Shown here in pieces: positions 7,389-15,937 of a stretch of 64,000 nt of DNA. The notes under the pieces are model-generated. The model worked only from the letters and a program-made list of their open reading frames with translations. It was not told where the DNA came from and made no database searches. The first letter of the stretch is position 1; the number at the start of each line of letters is the position of its first letter. The DNA lies in contig JAPPGE010000067.1 in the NCBI GenBank assembly GCA_028821455.1, positions 12,461 through 76,460 of the forward strand, in the 5' to 3' direction. Position numbers and translations under genes: made by a program. Source of the stretch: a bacterium. Its GTDB lineage: Bacteria > Pseudomonadota > Alphaproteobacteria > SP197.

Positions 7389-7908
7389 GACCGCCTCGCG
7401 CCGCGCGCTCGCGCAGGATGCCATAGACCTGAGGCGACCAGTCGTCGACGTAGAGGTCGGTTCCGTCATCGACGCCGGCGATGGAGGTGTCGGCGCCGTC
7501 GTACCAGTAGACGGCCACCCGCCGGCCGGCCAGGAGCTGCGTGACCTCGCCCCAGTCGGCGGGGCCGCTTTCATCGGTGATCTCGAGCTTCGTGCCGACG
7601 GCGACCGCGCCGCCGCCCGCGAGGCGCCAGGACTCGACGCCTGCCTCCTGCCACCGCTCCTTCATCCGCTCCGCCATGAGATCCCGGACCGGAGGCGACC
7701 AGTCGTCCACGTAAACTTCGTCGCCATCGCCGGCGACGGCGCACGTGTAGGTCTCGTCTTCGTCCCAGCGGTCGATCACCGCCTCTGTCTGCGTCAGCAT
7801 CGCCGCCACCTGGCCCCAGCCCACCGGGGCGCCATCTTCCCACAATTCGACCTTGGTACCGACGGCGACCTCGCCGATGCCACGCTCTCTCACTGGCTGT
7901 TTCGTCAT
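7375..7908 (-). CDS. hypothetical protein built of two similar repeats
   Basis: 177 residues. I do not recognise the family. It contains two copies of one unit of about 80 residues. Repeat 1 runs from VAVGTKVELW, through GWGQVAAML, to VYVDDWSPPVRDLM. Repeat 2 runs from VAVGTKLEIT, through DWGEVTQLL, to LYVDDWSPQVYGIL. Each looks like a small beta-rich domain ending in a helix. No signal peptide or membrane segment is seen, so it should be cytoplasmic. The start ATG at 7908 lies 28 bases after the relaxase stop, and the end overlaps ardC, so it belongs to the transfer operon. Confidence 0.7.
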   Translation of the reverse strand: MTKQPVRERGIGEVAVGTKVELWEDGAPVGWGQVAAMLTQTEAVIDRWDEDETYTCAVAGDGDEVYVDDWSPPVRDLMAERMKERWQEAGVESWRLAGGGAVAVGTKLEITDESGPADWGEVTQLLAGRRVAVYWYDGADTSIAGVDDGTDLYVDDWSPQVYGILRERAARGGHGEA

Positions 7909-7936
7909 CTGCTTCACTCCTTCTCCCTGGCACACT

Positions 7937-10900
7937 CTACATGCGGAAGCCGCGCCCGCCGCGGGACTGCTGTTCTTCCATGCCGGCTGCCTGCGACGGC
8001 GCGAGAGGCTGCAGGAGCTCCCGCAGTTTCGCCGGGTTTTCGACGAGGTCGTCGTTGACGTCCTTGTCGGGGATGAGCCTCGACAGGCGCAGCCCTGTCG
8101 ATGCATGGCGTTGCTTGAGAAGGCGCCACGAGTCCTCGCCTGCCTTGCCGGGATCCTGCAGCAGGACGAGCTCGCGCGCCGTGGCCGGCAGCCTGACGCT
8201 GTGCACCCGCCCGGCGCCTGCAGCGGCGACGATGGCCAGATCCTCCATGGCATCGGGACCCAGGGCCGCCATGGCGGCGAGCGCGTCCTCGACGCCCTCG
8301 GTCATGGCGATCCTGGAGGCATCGCGGTTGCCGAACCAGACGCCGCCCTTCGGCGTCGGCCCCAGGTTCTTCTTCGGCGAGCCATCGATCGCCGCCTTGC
8401 GGCCGGCAGGATTGAGGAAGATCCGCTGCACGCCCTCGAAGGTGCCGTCAGGCCGCTCGATCCGGGCGACGAGGGCGGGCATCCGCTTCAACTCGCCCTT
8501 GACGTAGGTGGCGCACGAGGCGTGCCAGCGCAGGCTTTCGCCGACATCGTCAGCCGCCGGCGCGAGGCCGCGCCGCTTGAGATACCGCATTCCCGGGTTC
8601 GAGGTGTTCCGGCCCGAGATCCCGTGGAGGGGATCGCTCTCCTCCCAGACGGCCTCCGCCATGCGCCGCATGTCGGCGCCGCCCGCCGCCCCGCGCTTCT
8701 CGCGACGTCCGGCCGTTCGCGTGCGCGCCGGCGACGGTTGATGCCCCTGGAAGCGCCCGGCCTCCTTCAGGGTCTCGCGAAAGTCGGCGAGGCGCATGGA
8801 CCGCTGGATGATGTCGAGGAGGTCGCCCTTTTCGCCGGTGGCGCGGTCCTCCCAGTGTCCCCGCGCCGGCCCGCCGAGGAGAACGAAGGTCGAATCGCCG
8901 GGCTCGCCCTCGGGGTTGCCGATCTTCCAGTAGTTCCCGACGCGCTTTCCGGCAGGGAGATAGTGGCGGCACACGTCCTCGGCGCGATCCGCCAGCTGTT
9001 CGCGCACTTCCCGCGCCGAAGGCAGGGGATCGCGTTCCGGGCGCCGCGAATGCGATCCCTGTTGCCGGGGCGACCGGCCGGAATCCGGCACGCTCGAGGT
9101 CCGCGGCCTCGTCGCCTGTTCGCTCGCCGGCTCCCGTGGGCCCCAGGGTCCTGCCCCGGAGGCCTGGCGCGGCTCACGGTGGCCCCAGGGGCCGCCGGCC
9201 TCACCGGCGACCGCTTCCCGGGCCCCGACCTTCTTCGCCTTCTCCTCGGCGCCGCCGCCGATGTCCGCGCGCACCCGTTTCACGTAATCCGCCATCATGT
9301 CCTCCGCGTCGCCTGTCGCCGCGCCCGCCATCGTCACGCCGGCTCGCGCCGCCCTGGCCGCGATCATCGTCGCCACCGCGGGCTGCCACGGCGATGCGGC
9401 GTCCTCCTCGATGGCGTCCGCCATGCGCCGCACCCGCGCGATCTCCTCGCTTGTCGCCGTGCCCGCGCCCATGGCCTGGCGCACCGCCTCGGCCTCGGCA
9501 ACGAAGGTCTCGGCCCGCTCCCAGGCATCGAGAGCCGCCGGCACCTCGCGGGTGAAAGCCGCGAGTTCGCCGTGGGCCCAGCCCCGGTCCAGCTCCGCGG
9601 GCCAGCCCTCCACGGCCGGCCGGCATTCCTCCAGGAGCGCCAGCAGTTGCCGCCGCCCGGTCGTGCGCCACTGTTGCGGGTCCTCCCGCACCTCGGCGAT
9701 CTGCGCGGCGAGGCGCACGGCGGCGCCCTCGGCCGCCAGCCGGGTACGCCCGCCCCAGAATTCGTTGCCGGCGTCTTCGCGCCCGGCCGTCTCCGCCTGC
9801 GCCATCGATGCATCCTTCTGCAGCGTCAAATCTTGCCTGGCGGCGGCGAGCCATGTGCCGACGTCTTCCGCCTCGCCGCGCTCGTCGAGGCCGCGCCGGA
9901 CGAGGCGCAGGGTCTCGTCGTGCCAGAGTCGGCCGAGGCTGCCCTCGATCGTGTCGAGGGCCGCGAGGACAGCCTCCCGGCGATCGCTGCCGGGCCTCGC
10001 CCGGACCTCGTCGACGGCCGCGACGATCCCGGCCGCCGCCTCCCATGCGCCGAGCGCCTTCGGCCAGTCGTCGACGAACCGCCTCGCATCCCAATAGTAG
10101 AGATCGTCCGCCGGCAGCGTCACCCAGTGCTGCGCCCGAGCGTGGAGCGCGCCGAGATGCTCTCTCGCCTCGTAGATCCAGAAGGCTCGCTCCCTGTACA
10201 TGTCTCCCGCCGCCACGCTCGGGGGCCCGTCCCGGCACCGCCAGGCGAGATCAGCCACCCGATCCTCGACCGTCGCCATCGCAGTGCTCATTGATGCATC
10301 CTCCCGGACCGTGCCTGCAGCCGCCGCCTTCTTCGCCGCGGCATCCTTCGCCACTTCGGACCGCCACCACGACACCCGGTCCCGGTAGCGTTCGCGGAAG
10401 TCCACGGCGTCCTCGAATGCGACGCCCGCCGAATCCTCCCACAGGGACCGGAACCGTCTCGGGTTGTCGACCAGGGGCTCCATTCTCTCGGCCGCCGCGG
10501 CGTGGCGGGCGAGCTGATCGCGGTAGTCCCTCGCCACGTCGGCCACCCGCCCGGTCTCGGCGAAGCGCCGGTCGAGCGCCTGCCAGGCGGCATCGATGTC
10601 GCGCATGTCGGCGCCGCAGGCGGCCACGCGGCGGCCGTAGCGCACGTGATCGGCCGCCGAGCGCATGGCCACGCCGACGTCGTGAAGCACGCCGTTGCCG
10701 TTGTCGTTGGCCGCCGCCCACGCCGCGCCGCCGCGGCCGCCGGCATTGGTGGAGCGCGCCCGGATCATCCGCTCGGACATGTGATCATGCGCCGCCACCT
10801 TCGGATCGACGCGCGACCAGGCGCGCGCCAGATGTTCATGGACCGCCGCTTCCGAGACTGGCTCGCCGGCCTCGTCTTCCGGCAGCCATTCCCTCAGCGT

Positions 10901-13594
10901 GGCAACGATCGGCGCCTGGTTGACATGGATCTCGAGGTGGTCCCGGTGACGCGTGAAGGCGGGGTAGACCGTCGGCTGCGCCGCCCGGTCGTCGGCGAGG
11001 ACGAAGGCCGCGTCCACCGTGCGTCCCTGGGAGCTCGCCACGGTCATCGCGTAGCCGTGATCCAGCCGGACGCGGCCGTAGTAGTCGACGATCTCGTCGA
11101 CGAAGAAGCTCACGTTCTCGCCGTATTCCGAGCGCCCGACGATCTCGACCCGCTCGTTTCCGGCGAGCGAGTTCACGACGCGGAAGTCCTCGACCTCGAC
11201 GATGGTGCCGTTGAAGAGGCGCTTGTCCCACACCGTCGTGCCGATGCGCAGGAGATCGCCCCGGGCGATCTCGAGAGGCACGGCGCGCTTGTCGTCGGCC
11301 CGGGCGCCGCAGGCATGAACGACGACGCGCTCGGCATCGCCGGTGCGGGCGAGGGTGCGCTGCCGCATGAGATGCGAGAGCACGCGGACCTCGTCGTGGG
11401 TCCGTGCGATCACCGTCGACGACCGCCCCGGGTTGGCCAGGCGCCATGCCTCCCAGTCGTCGACCAGGTGGGTGAGCGTCTCCTCGAGATCGCGCCCGAG
11501 GTGAAGCTTGTCACGCACGGCGTAGGCCTCGATTGTCGTCGCGGCGTCGCCGTCGCGCAGCGCTTCCGAGGCGGCGATCTGCCAGGACACGAACGCCGGC
11601 TTCTCCGGCATCGCCTCGAACTCCGAGACGATGCGCGCGCGTTCCTCGTCGCCCATGAGCCCGGCGCGGAACCGCGCGTCCTCTTCCGAAAGGCCGTGGA
11701 CATGCACCAGGATGTCCTCGAGATCGGCACGCTGCCGGCGGATCTGGTCAACGCGCACGCCCGCCGCCGCCTCGCGCATCAGGCGCAGGCCCGGCCCGGC
11801 GCCGATGGGCTGGTGCTGCCGGGTGTCGCCCGCGGCGATGACCTTGCACCCGTGCTCGCGCGCAAACTCGAGGATGTGATGCGCCTGGCGCGTCGACAGC
11901 ATGCCGGCCTCGTCGACCACGATCACCGTCCTCTCGTCGAGGGTGAGAGCGCCGCGCGCCACGAGCCGCAGAAGCTTGTCGACGGAATAGGGCGGGCAGG
12001 CGCAGTCGTTGCCAAGGCTGACGGCCGTGCGCCATGCGACGGCCGTCGCGATCACCGTGTAGCCGCTCTCCCGGTAGAGGTCGGTGATCGGCCTCAACGT
12101 CGTGGTCTTGCCGGATCCCGCCGCCCCTTCGATGATGGCGAGCCCGCCGCTGGCCGGTCCGGCGCCGTAACGGATCGCGGCAATCTGTTCGCCGCTGAGC
12201 GGATAGCCCTCGGAAGTGAGCCGGTTGATCTTCGCCTCGATCCTGGCCGCGTCGAGGCTCGATCGGCGGTCGGCCGACGCCTCGGCAGCCATGCGCCCGA
12301 CCGCTTCTTCCATGCCGATCTGCTCCTTCGTGGAGAAGACCCGGGTGTGGGCAAGGCCGGCGTCGGCCTCGATGGAATGGGTCGGCATGTCGAGCTCGAC
12401 GACCTCGTCGTTGCGCAGAACGCGCCGCACCGCAGTCCGCGCGGCTTCGGGATTCATGACGCCCGCCGTGGCGTTCATGGCCTTTTCGACGACGTCGGGC
12501 ACACGGAAGACGGCCTCGTGTTCCGTCAGTTCCTCGGGCACGCGCTCGAGCCGTTCGGTGGCTTCCCTGAGCGTCTCCTGGTCGAGGCGGACGTCCTTGC
12601 CGGTGACGCTGGCGACCAGGGACTCGCGGTCTTCCACGAAGACGCTCGCCTCGAGGTCCCAGGCGACGTGACGCATGTCCTCGCCCTCGCCGGCGGTCTT
12701 GGTCTTGCGGGTCATCTTGTTGATCGCCGCGGCGGCGGCCGCATTCGAGTTGGTGGCGAAGCCCATGTCGTCGGCCATCGCCTCGATGGTGCGGCGCCGC
12801 TTCGACCATTCCCGCACGAGGTCCTCCGGCATGCCGGTAACGCGCGTGAACGCGCCGTCGCGGCCGTAGCGCTCCATTTCGACGCCCAGGCGCTCCTGCA
12901 GGTGCCAGGCGAGCGCATGGCGGTAGGTGGCGCCGGCAGCCTTCATCCAGCGGAACATGGCCGGCGTGTAAAGCGCCCGGTACTTGCCGTCGGCAGCCCG
13001 CGTGGCGTTGAAGATCAGGCAGTGCGTGTGAAGCTGCGGATCGTCGGACCGGGACGTCCCGTGCTGGAACATCGCGCCCACCAGCTCGGCGCGGATGAGC
13101 TCGATGTCGCCGCCTCCGGGACGCGTGCGCGTCCACCCGCAGTGCGCGCGCACGATGTCCTCGAGCGCCTGGCGGCAGGCGTCGTTGTGCGCCTCAGCGA
13201 TCTCGTCGCGCATCTCCTTGGGCGCGATCGCCCACAGGGCGCTGATCGACTTGTCGGCCGAGAAGGTGATGTCGATGCCCGGCGAGCGGGTCCGGGAGCC
13301 CGCGTTCTTGGTGAGGCGATCGCCCGTCTTGGGATTGAAGCCGTGATAGACCTGGGTGAAGTCCAGACTGTCGACCGTTCCGCCGTCTTTCAGGCCGAGA
13401 AGGCCGGCCGGGTTCCACCACACGCCGTCCGGTTCGTCGCCCTCGACGTAGTATCCGGTGACGGCGTCGAGACCGCCAGCGCCCATCCCGGCAGCCTCGC
13501 CGCTGCCCTCGCCGGGCTCGCCCGTCGGCCGGAAGCTCTTCTGAGACTCGAGGTAGTAGCTGGCCACGGCCATCCTGCCCAGGGTGGCGACCAT
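7937..13594 (-). CDS. MobF relaxase-helicase fused to a C-terminal primase/Toprim region
   Basis: 1885 residues, well above the roughly 1000 of TrwC-type relaxases. It should nick plasmid DNA at oriT and unwind it for transfer. The relaxase domain (about 1-330) has adjacent N-terminal tyrosines (Tyr13, Tyr14), FSADKSISALWA, and a three-His metal site in FQHGT plus QLHTHC (His178, 189, 191). A RecD-like helicase follows, with Walker A EGAAGSGKTT near 490 and VIVVDEAGML near 553. A long charged helical linker (about 930-1530) leads to a primase-like region (about 1560-1885): a domain with YWKIGNPEGE and HWEDRATGEKGD, then a Toprim-like part with MTEGVEDALAAMAAL and LVLLQDPGKAG. The usual second Toprim Asp is not evident. 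Start ATG 13594 follows GGAGGA; GTG 13597 is possible. Confidence 0.9.
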   Translation of the reverse strand: MVATLGRMAVASYYLESQKSFRPTGEPGEGSGEAAGMGAGGLDAVTGYYVEGDEPDGVWWNPAGLLGLKDGGTVDSLDFTQVYHGFNPKTGDRLTKNAGSRTRSPGIDITFSADKSISALWAIAPKEMRDEIAEAHNDACRQALEDIVRAHCGWTRTRPGGGDIELIRAELVGAMFQHGTSRSDDPQLHTHCLIFNATRAADGKYRALYTPAMFRWMKAAGATYRHALAWHLQERLGVEMERYGRDGAFTRVTGMPEDLVREWSKRRRTIEAMADDMGFATNSNAAAAAAINKMTRKTKTAGEGEDMRHVAWDLEASVFVEDRESLVASVTGKDVRLDQETLREATERLERVPEELTEHEAVFRVPDVVEKAMNATAGVMNPEAARTAVRRVLRNDEVVELDMPTHSIEADAGLAHTRVFSTKEQIGMEEAVGRMAAEASADRRSSLDAARIEAKINRLTSEGYPLSGEQIAAIRYGAGPASGGLAIIEGAAGSGKTTTLRPITDLYRESGYTVIATAVAWRTAVSLGNDCACPPYSVDKLLRLVARGALTLDERTVIVVDEAGMLSTRQAHHILEFAREHGCKVIAAGDTRQHQPIGAGPGLRLMREAAAGVRVDQIRRQRADLEDILVHVHGLSEEDARFRAGLMGDEERARIVSEFEAMPEKPAFVSWQIAASEALRDGDAATTIEAYAVRDKLHLGRDLEETLTHLVDDWEAWRLANPGRSSTVIARTHDEVRVLSHLMRQRTLARTGDAERVVVHACGARADDKRAVPLEIARGDLLRIGTTVWDKRLFNGTIVEVEDFRVVNSLAGNERVEIVGRSEYGENVSFFVDEIVDYYGRVRLDHGYAMTVASSQGRTVDAAFVLADDRAAQPTVYPAFTRHRDHLEIHVNQAPIVATLREWLPEDEAGEPVSEAAVHEHLARAWSRVDPKVAAHDHMSERMIRARSTNAGGRGGAAWAAANDNGNGVLHDVGVAMRSAADHVRYGRRVAACGADMRDIDAAWQALDRRFAETGRVADVARDYRDQLARHAAAAERMEPLVDNPRRFRSLWEDSAGVAFEDAVDFRERYRDRVSWWRSEVAKDAAAKKAAAAGTVREDASMSTAMATVEDRVADLAWRCRDGPPSVAAGDMYRERAFWIYEAREHLGALHARAQHWVTLPADDLYYWDARRFVDDWPKALGAWEAAAGIVAAVDEVRARPGSDRREAVLAALDTIEGSLGRLWHDETLRLVRRGLDERGEAEDVGTWLAAARQDLTLQKDASMAQAETAGREDAGNEFWGGRTRLAAEGAAVRLAAQIAEVREDPQQWRTTGRRQLLALLEECRPAVEGWPAELDRGWAHGELAAFTREVPAALDAWERAETFVAEAEAVRQAMGAGTATSEEIARVRRMADAIEEDAASPWQPAVATMIAARAARAGVTMAGAATGDAEDMMADYVKRVRADIGGGAEEKAKKVGAREAVAGEAGGPWGHREPRQASGAGPWGPREPASEQATRPRTSSVPDSGRSPRQQGSHSRRPERDPLPSAREVREQLADRAEDVCRHYLPAGKRVGNYWKIGNPEGEPGDSTFVLLGGPARGHWEDRATGEKGDLLDIIQRSMRLADFRETLKEAGRFQGHQPSPARTRTAGRREKRGAAGGADMRRMAEAVWEESDPLHGISGRNTSNPGMRYLKRRGLAPAADDVGESLRWHASCATYVKGELKRMPALVARIERPDGTFEGVQRIFLNPAGRKAAIDGSPKKNLGPTPKGGVWFGNRDASRIAMTEGVEDALAAMAALGPDAMEDLAIVAAAGAGRVHSVRLPATARELVLLQDPGKAGEDSWRLLKQRHASTGLRLSRLIPDKDVNDDLVENPAKLRELLQPLAPSQAAGMEEQQSRGGRGFRM

Positions 13595-13597
13595 CAC

Positions 13598-13780
13598 TCT
13601 TCCTCCACCGGTTTGCGCGGAAAATTCCGCGTCTTGCGAACCGTCCCGGCCCCTTTTGGGAGCGCCTCGGGCGCTCGTTCCGTTACCGGTCCCGGCCCAG
13701 CCCTCACTGCACGTGATAAGGTGTGATGCAGTTTGACCATTCGTTTCATGTACGGTAGGCCTGCGTGCAAGGTGCTGTCA
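13598..13780. other. possible oriT region upstream of the relaxase
   Basis: The divergent gap between the relaxase start and the gene at 13993 has no ORF that I support. It contains a perfect 7-bp hairpin with a 3-base loop, GAGCGCC-TCG-GGCGCTC (13660-13676), preceded by CCCCTTTTG. About 45 bases on is GGTGTGATGC (13720-13729), which resembles the GGTGTGGTGC nick-region motif of the F plasmid. MobF relaxases usually act at an oriT beside their own gene. This is a positional and motif guess. I see nothing else in 13781-13992. Confidence 0.3.
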
Positions 13781-13992
13781 AGCCGTTCCGCACGGGCGAG
13801 GGCGCTCCTCGCACGGGCCGCGCCGGGGCTTCGCCCTGTGAAGCCGGGCGGAGCGGAGTCGGAATGACGACATCAGAACGACATAAGGCCGGAAGGGCCG
13901 GACAACGCCCGGCAGGAGGCCTTGGAGGCGTTGACACGATGGAGCGCCCTCGGGCATGTGGATGGCCGAACTACAACAGGGGAGGAGTGCGA

Positions 13993-14307
13993 ATGCCGCG
14001 CACGAACTACATCGAGACCCACGTCGATTTCACCCGGATCGGCGACGACCTCGGCGCCATCGAGCCGCCGACCATCACCCTGCGGGAGATCCTCGAGCGC
14101 CTGAAGACGCAGCTCGAGAAGGCGCGCAGGAACGGCGCCACCTGGGAGCAGATGAGCAGTACGCTGAGGGCCAACAAGGTCGATGCCTCGCCCAAGGCCC
14201 TCAAGGAGTTCCTGGAGGGCGCCGACACCGGCAAGGCCGCCGCCGCCACCGCCAGGCGGTCCGCCGATACGCCCGCCGCGCCGGGCGCGCCCGCCTCCCT
14301 CGTGTGA
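13993..14307 (+). CDS. small helical protein divergent from the relaxase
   Basis: 104 residues. I do not recognise the family. The middle (about residues 28-75) is strongly helical: ITLREILERLKTQLEKAR, then NGATWEQMSSTL, then ASPKALKEFLEG. It resembles small plasmid proteins in which a helix pair of the type GATWEQ...L...SPKALK forms a DNA-binding helix-turn-helix. The C-terminus is Ala-rich and disordered. The ATG at 13993 is preceded by GGGGAGGAG, a strong ribosome site. Its place opposite the relaxase, across the putative oriT, would suit a relaxosome accessory or regulator; that is inference only. Confidence 0.6.
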   Translation: MPRTNYIETHVDFTRIGDDLGAIEPPTITLREILERLKTQLEKARRNGATWEQMSSTLRANKVDASPKALKEFLEGADTGKAAAATARRSADTPAAPGAPASLV

Positions 14308-14327
14308 GAGTTCGCCGGCGGCCGCCG

Positions 14328-14621
14328 TCACGCCGGCATGCCCGGCACCCGCCGATAGCCGCGTCGGACCTTGGCCCGGGCGAACGATTTCAACGCCCGG
14401 AGGGCCTGCCGCCGCTCGTCGAAGAAGACGAGACGCCGCTGACCGCCGCCGCCGATCCGGCCTCATTCCCTGATCAAGGTCACGCCGCCGAAGAGGTTGT
14501 CCTGCAGGTCGAGCAGGTAGTAGCGGCGCACGTTGTTCTCGTTGCGGATGCGGACCAGCACGCACGGCCCGCCACCCTCTCCATCGCCCGGCCTCCCGTC
14601 ATCGCCATCACGGATCGTCAT
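14328..14621 (-). pseudogene. WGR-domain gene with TGA at the Trp of the WGR motif
   Basis: Read from ATG 14621, the frame encodes VRIRNENNVRRYYLL, DLQDNLFGGVTLIRE, then TGA (14463-14465), then in the same frame GRIGGGGQRRLVFFDERRQ and ALKSFARAKVRRGYRRV to a TGA at 14328. This is a full WGR domain of about 97 residues in which the W of the signature WGR is replaced by TGA, one base from TGG. WGR domains bind nucleic acid, for example in PARPs and small bacterial proteins. Other genes here end in TGA, so TGA is a stop; the gene is probably a recent nonsense mutant, or the base is a sequencing error. It is the last gene of the long minus-strand run, 34 bases after the deoxyribosyltransferase. 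Confidence 0.75.
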
Positions 14622-14655
14622 CGGGCAGACAGGCAAGCCCGCCCGCGATTGCGCG

Positions 14656-15177
14656 TCACGCGCCGCCGCCCGCCATGGCCACGTCCGCCTCCGGTTCGAC
14701 GAGAGGGATGTCCTCGCCGGCGAGCCACTGGACGAGACCGCGGTGCGGATCGCCCAGATCCTCGATGCGCTCGTACCAGCAGAACCGCCACGTGTGCGCG
14801 TCGTAGCCGGCAAAGACCATCAGGTTGAGCGGGTAGGCGTCGCTGTCCGAACAGCGCCGGAAGTCGTCGCGGAAGAGGAAGAGGGGCTTGCGCCAGGCGA
14901 TCGCCAGGCCGACCTCGATCATGACGCCCTCGTCGGGAGGACAGCCGTTGACGACGGCGAAGACGCCGTCGGCGCAGCGGAGCGCGTTGACGTTGGACTG
15001 GCCCGTCCTCCACGCCCACTGCGGCGTCGCGGGATCGTCGAAGTCGTTCGTCGTGAACGGCTCCCAGACCTCGGCCCCGAGATCCCTGATCGCCGCGACG
15101 AGCTGCGCGAGCGGGCCCGCCGCCGTGATCGCGGAGAACCCGAACGGGTTGGCCAGGTAGAGGGTTGGTTTGGTCAT
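14656..15177 (-). CDS. nucleoside 2-deoxyribosyltransferase-like protein
   Basis: 173 residues. The family swaps the base on 2-deoxynucleosides or hydrolyses the glycosidic bond. The start TLYLANPFGFS is the substrate-loop strand. ADGVFAVVNGCPPDEGVMIEVGLAIAW carries the signature: an Asp in the ADGVFAVV strand, then PPDEGVMIEVG with the catalytic Glu, as in NDT and related N-glycosidases. NLMVFAG near residue 130 is also family-like. The ATG at 15177 is preceded by GGAAAGGACAGCACC. It sits in the same run of genes as the ribonucleotide reductase, so a role in the deoxynucleotide supply of the element is plausible. A DNA-damage or defence role for such enzymes is also known; substrate cannot be told. 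Confidence 0.75.
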   Translation of the reverse strand: MTKPTLYLANPFGFSAITAAGPLAQLVAAIRDLGAEVWEPFTTNDFDDPATPQWAWRTGQSNVNALRCADGVFAVVNGCPPDEGVMIEVGLAIAWRKPLFLFRDDFRRCSDSDAYPLNLMVFAGYDAHTWRFCWYERIEDLGDPHRGLVQWLAGEDIPLVEPEADVAMAGGGA

Positions 15178-15242
15178 GGTGCTGTCCTTTCCGCCCGTGA
15201 CGCGGCCCACCGGGCCCGCCCAGTGTCGTCATCGCGGTCTCG

Positions 15243-15584
15243 CTACTGGAGGTTGAAGATGAAGCTGGCCATGACAGCTACTGCCAGAAACAGGAGATGC
15301 CGCATGGGACCACGCGCGACGTCCTCTCCGCTGACGTTGCCGCGTGCCAGGAGTTCGTGAACGGAACCCGCCAGCCGCAGGTACAGATAGCCGGCGACCG
15401 CTATGAAAGAGACACTGGCCGCCAGCCACAGCAAGCCCTGCCATTTGCCGAAGAGCGCGACCGTCTCCGCCCGCCCACGCAGCTCGACCGCGAACAGGCC
15501 GAAACCGATCAGAGCCGTACCGATGCCGAGGAGCGCAATGGACTGGTTGCGCCCATGGTGCGGAGAACCGCTGTCAGGAGACAT
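15243..15584 (-). CDS. small membrane protein, three TM segments
   Basis: 113 residues from the ATG at 15584. I do not recognise it. Hydrophobic segments: SIALLGIGTALIGFGLFAVE (about 17-36), GLLWLAASVSFIAVAGYLYL (about 50-69) and a C-terminal LLFLAVAVMASFIFNL. The loop between the last two (SVHELLARGNVSGEDVARGP) is charged. Its start overlaps the end of the upstream small membrane gene by 11 bases, so the two are translationally coupled and may form one complex. Confidence 0.65.
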   Translation of the reverse strand: MSPDSGSPHHGRNQSIALLGIGTALIGFGLFAVELRGRAETVALFGKWQGLLWLAASVSFIAVAGYLYLRLAGSVHELLARGNVSGEDVARGPMRHLLFLAVAVMASFIFNLQ

Positions 15585-15840
15585 GATCGCCACGCCCTCT
15601 CTCACCCGCCTGTTCCTGCTCCAGTTCCCGTTCCAGTTGCGCGTCCCGGCTGTTTGGACCCCACCACTTCACCGCGACCCGGTTTCCGATGGTGAGGAAC
15701 AGCAAACCGATCACGACATGGAGCGCCTTCTCCGGCCAGATGGCGTCCGGTTCGGTGACGAAGATCACAAAGGGCGCCAGCCCCATGAGGTTGTTGACGA
15801 TCAGCATGGAAATGAAGTTGCCCCGTCGCTTCAGGAACAT
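15574..15840 (-). CDS. small membrane protein, two TM segments
   Basis: 88 residues. Unknown family. Two hydrophobic stretches, SMLIVNNLMGLAPFVIFV (about 11-28) and ALHVVIGLLFLTIGNRVAV (about 39-57), are followed by a charged tail rich in Glu and Gln. Its end overlaps the next gene by 11 bases. It is separated by 97 bases from the secreted-protein gene upstream; I see no clear promoter there. Confidence 0.6.
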   Translation of the reverse strand: MFLKRRGNFISMLIVNNLMGLAPFVIFVTEPDAIWPEKALHVVIGLLFLTIGNRVAVKWWGPNSRDAQLERELEQEQAGERGRGDHVS

Positions 15841-15937
15841 GTCATCCTCCCTGGTTTCGACAAGCGCGCCACGCGCACCGCGTCTTCGAAGAGCGTTCGC
15901 CTGGTCATCGTCGCATGTCCTTTCGGCGCCGGGTCGC

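Noticed and set aside
7853-13726. Two very long open frames on the plus strand (813 and 1074 codons) opposite the relaxase
   Set aside because: They mirror the relaxase, show no recognisable domain, and long antisense frames are expected in such G+C-rich DNA.
14463-14465. TGA decoded as tryptophan in this organism
   Set aside because: Many intact genes here end in TGA, including several in 4-base ATGA overlaps; the single case fits a mutation or read error.
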